A stretch of 64,000 nt of DNA. Source: an uncultured Pseudomonadota bacterium (GTDB lineage Bacteria; Myxococcota_A; UBA796; CAJQPC01). The stretch covers positions 1 to 64,000 of the forward strand of contig CAJXRZ010000024.1 in the NCBI GenBank assembly GCA_913060515.1. The letters are read 5' to 3'. The translations under genes and the position numbers were made by a program. Shown here one piece after another: positions 58,628-64,000 of this stretch; positions within the stretch are counted from its first letter, which is position 1; every line of letters starts with the position of its first letter. Under the pieces are notes generated by a model, which was not told where the DNA came from, made no database searches, and worked only from the letters and a program-made list of their open reading frames with translations.

Positions 58628-61401
58628 TACTTGCGCCGCTTGTCCGCGGTGATGACCTCGAGGCGCTCTTGCAGGTCGTCCATGGCCTCGCGCAGGCGCT
58701 CGATGCTGCTGCTCATGCGCTCCACGCCTTCACCCAGGGCGGCATCGAAGTGCACCAAGGTGCTGTCGATGGCCTCTGGCAGCTTCACGGAGAAGGTGTC
58801 CATGCCCTTGCCCATGGTGTCTTGGAGCTTGTCCATGTCCCCCATCAGGCGCTCCCATTGGGCGCGCTGGTCAGCCATGGCTTGCACCATTCCGGTGGAC
58901 GAGTCGCGCATGTGGGTGACCGCCTTGCCTTGGACGATGACGGTCTCCTTGAGCTTGTTGACCACGTCTGCGGTGTGGGTGCTGGCCTCCTCCAGCTCTC
59001 GGGCGGCGGACTTGACCGACTGGCTTGCTGGGCCCAGGGCCTCGATGAAGCCTGTGGCTTGGCCTACGGTCTGGATGAAGTGCTTGTTCCCTTCGACCTG
59101 TTGCTGGAGGGTGGCCTGCAGCCCGTTGACCAGGCTTGCGACCTCGCCACCGGCCTCGGCGTAGGACCTGCTGGACTCGGCGAGCTGTCGTGCCGCTCGA
59201 ACCAGGGACTTGTTCATGCCCTCGTAGCTGCGCGTGGTCTCGTCCATCTTGGGGACCAACTCGGACATGACGCCGGCTGCCTGTTGGAAGGACTCGGCCG
59301 CCGACGCCGCGGGAAGCGCGGCCTGGTGGAAGCGCTCCACCACCTGCTCGATGGACCCGGCGCTGCCGCGAAGGTTGTCCACAGCCGGGGTGAAGAGGGC
59401 CAAGCTCTCTTGCCAGGCCACGAGCTGTTGGGCCTGAGCGCTTGAGATGTCCTTGATCTGGGCGCCGGCTTCCTTCAGGGAGTCGCCCACCGCCTCATCG
59501 ATGCCTGCGGAGATGCGCTTGATGGCTTGAGCGTGGGTGCTCTGCAGCTCGCTGACCAGGTCTTTGACCACGCCAGCGGCGCTGAGGTAGCCGTCGGTTC
59601 CAGACTGAAGGGCGCCCGCGGCGGCTTGCATGGACTGTTGCACGTCGGACTGGGCCTTGGCCGCCGCCTCGATGCTGGGGACCGTCTTCTCCAGGCTGGT
59701 CGCTGCGCGCTCCAGAGCGATGCCGGCTTTCAGAGAAGGCTCGGTCGCAGCGGCCAGGCCTTCAGAGAAGTTCCTCAGGTCGCCGGTGATGCCTTGCAGG
59801 CGCTCTACGGTCTTGCCGAAGTCGCCTGTGGCGCGCTGCCAGCTGTCCAGGCCTTGCTCCTGGCGCTCCGCGAAGCGGCGCAGCTGGGAGCCGGCTTCCT
59901 TCATCGAGGCGACGAGGGCTTGGTCGATCTGCCCGGTGAGGGCTGCGGTGCTGGCCTTGGTCGCCATGTCCAGGCTGGCGGCCGAGCGCTCGGAGGCGGC
60001 TTGAAGCTGCTGGGCGGAGACGGCGGCCGCCTTGTGCATCTCTTGAGCGGAGCTGGCCACCGCTTTGTGCATCTCTTCGGAGACGCCGCGTTGGGCTTGT
60101 TGCAGCTCCATCACGGTGCTCTGGACCAGCTCTCCGGCGCTCTGGTAAGCGCTGGTGCCTTGAGAGAGCGCGTCCATGGCGCTCTGCACGCCCTTCTGGC
60201 TGCTCTCCCAAGAGGTGCGAGCGTTCTCGAGAGCGGGAACGATGCGGGCGAGCTCCTGGCTGGCTTGAAGGCTGGTCTCCGCTGCCTTGAGGCTGGGCGC
60301 GCTGGCCTGAGAGATCACCTCGGACTGTTTGGCCAGGCTCTTGCCGGCCTGTTCCAGCTGTTGGACCAGATCGGTGAGGCCGACCACGGAGTCGCGCCAG
60401 TCACCCAGGGCGCTGCGTTGGCTCTTGCTGACGCGCTCCAAGGTGTCAGCTGTGCTGCGCAAGCTGTCGCCGATCGAGCCGTCCAGGCCGACGATGACCG
60501 CCTTTGCGATGGCCTCGCTGTCGAGGCTGACGCTGGGGCCGATGGCGCTTCCAGCAGCCGCGGCCGCGCCGGTGGCCGCCATGACGGGGACCAGTTCAGA
60601 GCGAATCGCTTGGCTCAATGCCTCCTGAAGCTGTGCGGGGTCGAAGGAGGCCTCGCTCACCGAGACAGGGGTGGGCGCTTGGGCCTGTGCTGCGAAGTGC
60701 TCCATCAGAGCTTCTTGGTTGATGGCCATCTTCTCGAGTGCGACCAACATGGCCTCGCGGTCGGGGTCCTCACCAGCCATCAGATCGGGACCGGCTGCGC
60801 TGCTGGGGGAGGACTTTGAGGCGGGGGCAGAGCCCAGCTCCAGCCAGTTCACCAAGCTGTGGATGGCGCTGCGTGCGGAACCGGTCGCCATGGCACCGAA
60901 GAGACCTGCGAAGAGGCCGCAGAGCAGCCCCCAAACCAAGGGCGAGGCCGCCTGAGCCAAATCATCTGGAGTCGCCGCTGCGGAGATGACGGCGCCGGTC
61001 AAGCCCCAGCCCGCGAAGAGGAGAGGAATGCGGTCCAAGAGGGGAGCGGGGGCCACGAGCCCACCATGGGTGTGGCGCAGCAAGTCATCGTCCAACACCC
61101 CCGAGGGCGAGGCCACCAAGACCAGCTTTCCACCTTGGACCTCGGCACCACGGCGAACATGGGTTGTGGCGCCCTCCAAGGCCGGGAAGGCCTTCCCGAT
61201 TGGCTCCAGGCCCTCTCGCAGCGCGCGCAAGGACTTGATGGGGTGGGGGAGCTTGCGCACTTTGGCTCGCAGGCCGGCCGAGCGCAGCATCAACACCAAG
61301 TGCTGGCTGAGGGCCAGCAGCAGCGCAAAGATGAGCAGGCCGTTCCAGATGGTTCCGATGCCTTGGGGCATAGGGTTCAGGGCGATCCAGGCTTCGGTCA
61401 T
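58627..61401 (-). CDS. ZorA-like membrane protein with very long cytoplasmic coiled coil
   Basis: 924 residues. N-terminal helix (about 20-42, LLIFALLLALSQHLVLML), a cytoplasmic-type linker, then two close helices (IPLLFAGWGLTGAVISA, about 130-147; VWGLLCGLFAGLFGAMA, about 165-182), the layout of MotA/ExbB-like proton channels. From about 250 to the end it is almost pure heptad coil rich in Ala/Ser/Gln. Zorya ZorA has this same plan: channel domain plus a long tail that senses phage. There is no ZorB (OmpA-type) gene beside it. ATGA overlap with the upstream adaptor gene. Confidence 0.6.
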   Translation of the reverse strand: MTEAWIALNPMPQGIGTIWNGLLIFALLLALSQHLVLMLRSAGLRAKVRKLPHPIKSLRALREGLEPIGKAFPALEGATTHVRRGAEVQGGKLVLVASPSGVLDDDLLRHTHGGLVAPAPLLDRIPLLFAGWGLTGAVISAAATPDDLAQAASPLVWGLLCGLFAGLFGAMATGSARSAIHSLVNWLELGSAPASKSSPSSAAGPDLMAGEDPDREAMLVALEKMAINQEALMEHFAAQAQAPTPVSVSEASFDPAQLQEALSQAIRSELVPVMAATGAAAAAGSAIGPSVSLDSEAIAKAVIVGLDGSIGDSLRSTADTLERVSKSQRSALGDWRDSVVGLTDLVQQLEQAGKSLAKQSEVISQASAPSLKAAETSLQASQELARIVPALENARTSWESSQKGVQSAMDALSQGTSAYQSAGELVQSTVMELQQAQRGVSEEMHKAVASSAQEMHKAAAVSAQQLQAASERSAASLDMATKASTAALTGQIDQALVASMKEAGSQLRRFAERQEQGLDSWQRATGDFGKTVERLQGITGDLRNFSEGLAAATEPSLKAGIALERAATSLEKTVPSIEAAAKAQSDVQQSMQAAAGALQSGTDGYLSAAGVVKDLVSELQSTHAQAIKRISAGIDEAVGDSLKEAGAQIKDISSAQAQQLVAWQESLALFTPAVDNLRGSAGSIEQVVERFHQAALPAASAAESFQQAAGVMSELVPKMDETTRSYEGMNKSLVRAARQLAESSRSYAEAGGEVASLVNGLQATLQQQVEGNKHFIQTVGQATGFIEALGPASQSVKSAARELEEASTHTADVVNKLKETVIVQGKAVTHMRDSSTGMVQAMADQRAQWERLMGDMDKLQDTMGKGMDTFSVKLPEAIDSTLVHFDAALGEGVERMSSSIERLREAMDDLQERLEVITADKRRK

Positions 61402-61811
61402 GGGCGCGGGCTCTCGCTAAGTCGGGTGGAGGGGGCCGTGAGGACCTGCAGAAGGGTCCCGGGGCGCTCGGTGATTTGGCTGGCCTTGGTGGCGCCTTGT
61501 GGGCTCAAGCCGGACTGGGGTTCCAGAACGGACTGCCAGGTTTCCAGGGCCCAGATGGCCCAACGCATGGCAACGGCGGACTGTTTGCTCAGCTCGCGTG
61601 CCAGTTGGTTTAATGCCCGGCCGTCGTGGTGCGAGCGCGCCAGGGTGTGTACGCAGCCGCGTTCGGCTGCTTCGACCAGCACCGAGACCTCGCGTAGGTC
61701 ATCGGGAGCCAGGTCTCGGAGCAGGGCTTCAAGGCGGCGCGGGTGCGCATAGATTTTGGGGCCGGCGTAGGTGATGACCTTGACCAGCACTCCGCGAAGC
61801 TCGGCGTTCAT
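61398..61811 (-). CDS. small helical adaptor protein related to the N-terminus of the WD40 protein
   Basis: 137 residues from ATG 61811 (ATGA overlap with the WD40 stop). A domain of about 90 residues: LRGVLVKVITYAGPKIY, RRLEALLRDLAPDDLREVSVLVEAAERGCVHTLAR (helix pair), LARELSKQSAVAMRWAIWALETW. The WD40 protein begins with the same kind of domain (RALSDLILDHGDEV..., VAAHVAVREGVAADLAQ, VAVWATRAWAEALG). Such domains occur as adaptors in bacterial conflict proteins. The rest is a Ser/Gln/Pro tail. Confidence 0.6.
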   Translation of the reverse strand: MNAELRGVLVKVITYAGPKIYAHPRRLEALLRDLAPDDLREVSVLVEAAERGCVHTLARSHHDGRALNQLARELSKQSAVAMRWAIWALETWQSVLEPQSGLSPQGATKASQITERPGTLLQVLTAPSTRLSESPRP

Positions 61812-63088
61812 TCTGGCGCCTCCTGCGGCTGGGGCGCCACGTACTGCATCTCGCGCACCTCGCATTGGCCGTTGCCGAAGCTCATCGCCAGGTGGCCCAT
61901 GGGGTGCAGATCCAGGTCGGTCACCCGGCGACCGGGCTCAAAGCGCCAGAGCTCGGAGACCTGGTCCAGGGCCCAGAGCCTCACTGTCTTGTCGACGCCT
62001 CCGGTGGCCAAACAGCGGGCGTTGGGATGCAGGACCACCGCGCGCACAGGGCCAGAGTGCCCCTTGTAGCGGATACGCTCCCCACCGCTGCGGGTGTCCC
62101 AAGCGGCAACTCCCTGGTCATCGCCGATGATCAAGCGGCCGCCGGGGCCCATGGAGACCACTGCCGGGCCCTTGGCCTGGAAGCGTTGACGCTCGCGCAA
62201 GGTGTCCGGAACCAGAGTGAGGACTTGGTCTTGGATGCCGATGGCCAGCTCTTCGGTGCCGAAGCTCAGGCTGTGCACGGGATGGTCCAGCTCCAGGATC
62301 TGGCTGAGCTCCAGGCCTTCGACGCGCCAGAGGCAGAGTCGACCGTCCGCGCCGCCGCTGGCCACGAACTGCCCGTCTTCGGAGAACTCGACGCAGAGCG
62401 CAGCGTCCGTGTGGCCGGCCAAGCGGTACATGCGCTCGCCGGTCTCCGGGTTCCAGAGCCGGATGGCGCCGTCATCTCCGACGCTGGCCAGGGACTTGCC
62501 GTCCGGGGACCACGCCACGCCACGCACCCAGTCCCTGTGGCCGCCCAAGAGGCTGTCCACCCAAGCGCCGGTCTTGGCATTCCAGATGCGCACGCTGCGG
62601 TCCAGACTGCTGGTCGCCAGCTGGCCGCCGGAGGGGGAGAAGCGGGCGCCGGTCAGAGCCTTTCGGTGGCCCTTGAGGGTGTGGGCGCGCCGGCCGGGCT
62701 GATTCACAATGTTGGAGGAGATCCGGCGCTGCACGGGCTGTACGCTTGCGCGCGGTGTCTCGGAGGGCGGCGTGCGTCCCAAGGCCTCCGCCCATGCGCG
62801 GGTCGCCCAGACCGCCACGGAGAACTCCAGGCCGGCCTGGTCGCTCAGGCGGTGGACCAGGCGGTCGAAGACCATGGGCGCCACTTTCGGGCTTCGGTCT
62901 TGGGCCAAGTCGGCTGCAACCCCCTCTCGAACGGCCACATGGGCGGCTACACAGTGAAGCGGCCTTCCAGGAAAGCGGCGCTCCAGTTGCTGAGCCACCT
63001 TGCGCTGATCCCAGCAGACCTCATCCCCGTGATCGAGGATGAGGTCTGAGAGGGCACGCTTTGTGGCGGCGGGGTCTGACACGGCCAT
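61808..63088 (-). CDS. WD40 beta-propeller protein with N-terminal adaptor domain
   Basis: 426 residues from ATG 63088. Residues about 5-105 are the helical adaptor shared with the next gene. From about 135 to 415 there are about seven WD repeats: GHRKALTGARFSPSGGQLATSSLDRSVRIWN, GHRDWVRGVAWSPDGKSLASVGDDGAIRLWN, GHTDAALCVEFSEDGQFVASGGADGRLCLW and so on (each read in pieces here). Propellers of this kind are platforms for protein complexes. First gene of the four-gene overlapping operon, so likely its sensor or scaffold. Confidence 0.88.
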   Translation of the reverse strand: MAVSDPAATKRALSDLILDHGDEVCWDQRKVAQQLERRFPGRPLHCVAAHVAVREGVAADLAQDRSPKVAPMVFDRLVHRLSDQAGLEFSVAVWATRAWAEALGRTPPSETPRASVQPVQRRISSNIVNQPGRRAHTLKGHRKALTGARFSPSGGQLATSSLDRSVRIWNAKTGAWVDSLLGGHRDWVRGVAWSPDGKSLASVGDDGAIRLWNPETGERMYRLAGHTDAALCVEFSEDGQFVASGGADGRLCLWRVEGLELSQILELDHPVHSLSFGTEELAIGIQDQVLTLVPDTLRERQRFQAKGPAVVSMGPGGRLIIGDDQGVAAWDTRSGGERIRYKGHSGPVRAVVLHPNARCLATGGVDKTVRLWALDQVSELWRFEPGRRVTDLDLHPMGHLAMSFGNGQCEVREMQYVAPQPQEAPE

Positions 63089-63142
63089 GAGTTTACTTCA
63101 GGGGCGTATGCGACGGCGGGAAAGACGTGGAGAACGACACTG

Positions 63143-64000
63143 CTACTGGGGAGCGCCCTCATCGATCCATTGGTCGAGCGCAAAAAGCTCCTCTTCCATC
63201 AGGCTTCCGTCCAGAGGCATTCGCTCTCCAGAACCGCCAGGAACTGAGTGGTGCGTTCCTTGAACTTTGGAGAAGAGGTAGCTCTCTTCTGAACCCTGGG
63301 CCGGGTCTACAAGGCTCCACCCAACTTCTCCCTGGGCTTGCGCAAACACCGTGGAGTCCCACTGCCCAATATCCGTGAGACCACCCTTGCTCTCGGATGT
63401 GTGGCATGGGGCACAATTGGATTCAAGAATAGGTTGAATATCCGAGAACGTATAGCTCCAGTTGCAGTCATCATTTGCGTCTCCTGGTGTTCCCCTCCAG
63501 CCCTCAAGTGCTTCCGTTTGAGATGAACACCAGTTTCCGAAGTAGAGACTGCCTGCTTCAGTCGTGAACCTTCGATCCAAAGTTGCTGATCGCTCGTTTG
63601 AAAGTCCGAGCCTCAGTTGACCTTCTGTCCAATTGACCTCGTGGATTAGACCATCGTCCGACTCCAGACGAATGAAGTCATCAGATGAAAGCTTCAGGCT
63701 GGATGACCCATACCCAAGATCGACGGCGACACCCCCGTTGGTCTCGCGATTCGCATTGATTCCGAGTACAGCTTGGTCTTCGGCGCCCAGGATAAATCCC
63801 TCCTCCTGGATGTAGCCGGCGCCTGCAGACAATGCTGATGCTGCGTTGTTGACTCTCAGGCCAAGCAAGTCAATTGGATGTCCCGAGACATTGACTATTT
63901 CAAACCACTGGTCTGCAAGTGCAAGTGAGTTTCCTCGAAAGACCTCCACTATGAGCAACTCTCCGCCTGACAAATCGGCAAGTATCAGAGGAGCGTCCAT
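63143..64000 (-). CDS. lamin-tail-domain/cytochrome c-type protein, N-terminus beyond window
   Basis: 285 residues are visible; the frame is open at the right edge, so the start is probably outside. First part: QWFEIVNVSGHPIDLLGLRVNN, a lamin-tail (LTD) domain as found in secreted and surface proteins. Near the C-terminus SNCAPCHTSES is a CxxCH heme c motif, followed by a typical class I-like helical tail. Base composition is clearly lower than its neighbours (63901-63960 has 29 G/C of 60; 62461-62520 has 44 of 60), which suggests transfer or a different selection history. Confidence 0.75.
   Translation of the reverse strand: MDAPLILADLSGGELLIVEVFRGNSLALADQWFEIVNVSGHPIDLLGLRVNNAASALSAGAGYIQEEGFILGAEDQAVLGINANRETNGGVAVDLGYGSSSLKLSSDDFIRLESDDGLIHEVNWTEGQLRLGLSNERSATLDRRFTTEAGSLYFGNWCSSQTEALEGWRGTPGDANDDCNWSYTFSDIQPILESNCAPCHTSESKGGLTDIGQWDSTVFAQAQGEVGWSLVDPAQGSEESYLFSKVQGTHHSVPGGSGERMPLDGSLMEEELFALDQWIDEGAPQ

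Overview
The window reads as a high-GC, gene-dense contig from a Myxococcota/deltaproteobacterial-type bacterium. The lineage is inferred from several traits: Ser/Thr kinases with FHA and PP2C partners, a calcium-type (thrombospondin-3) repeat protein with a Cys/helix/Arg-rich MYXO-CTERM-like segment, many outer-membrane lipoproteins, and an encoded selenocysteine tRNA. Bases 3-35 are Illumina Nextera adapter, so the left end is a contig edge. No insertion sequence, prophage, rRNA or CRISPR array was recognised, and no stretch longer than about 300 bases lacks a called gene. Adjacent genes very often overlap by 1-4 bases (ATGA, GTGA, TGATG), so many neighbours are probably translationally coupled.

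Layout. 36-10348: envelope genes (two POTRA-less Omp85-like barrels, each behind a lipoprotein gene; a START-like protein; a CNB-CNB-M20 peptidase operon; a tandem pair of esterase lipoproteins; a DUF3365-type heme lipoprotein), then a small Ser/Thr kinase operon. 10512-13600: a HEAT lipoprotein and a three-gene operon ending in a His-rich/histone H1-like/Nfu_N fusion, preceded by a hairpin that buries the ribosome-binding site. 13631-21469: GNAT, membrane glycosyltransferase-like protein, PanE-like reductase, aldehyde dehydrogenase, ECF sigma factor and thrS (no TGS domain). 21606-25747: a large annexin-like/ADP-ribosyltransferase toxin candidate and a coupled small gene that may be its immunity or accessory factor. 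25775-32379: fructose-bisphosphatase, two alpha/beta hydrolases, a two-component system and an FHA-GGDEF diguanylate cyclase. 32466-40141: a giant Ca-repeat/OmpA fusion, NUDIX hydrolase, subtilase, MoaB and a PilZ-like protein. 40224-40324: tRNA-Sec. 40415-53521: LysR with a divergent reductase, small enzymes, DUF432-MscS, an NPP-type phosphodiesterase, infC with an ATT start, hemB, a dihydroorotase and an ABC exporter. 53628-56555: a TerY-P type triad (vWA, PP2C, kinase). 56583-57515: a MarR regulon with two matching operators. 57512-63088: a four-gene overlapping operon (WD40 protein, small adaptor, ZorA-like membrane coiled-coil protein, possible EH-signature protein) that looks like an unusual conflict/defence system. 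63143-64000: the edge of a lower-GC lamin-tail/cytochrome gene.

Two loci are the best candidates for undescribed biology: the annexin-ART toxin locus (21606-25747) and the WD40/ZorA-like operon (57512-63088). A further pattern across the window is a set of seven lipoproteins with signal peptides of only 8-10 residues and no positive charge, whose starts are all fixed by in-frame upstream stops.
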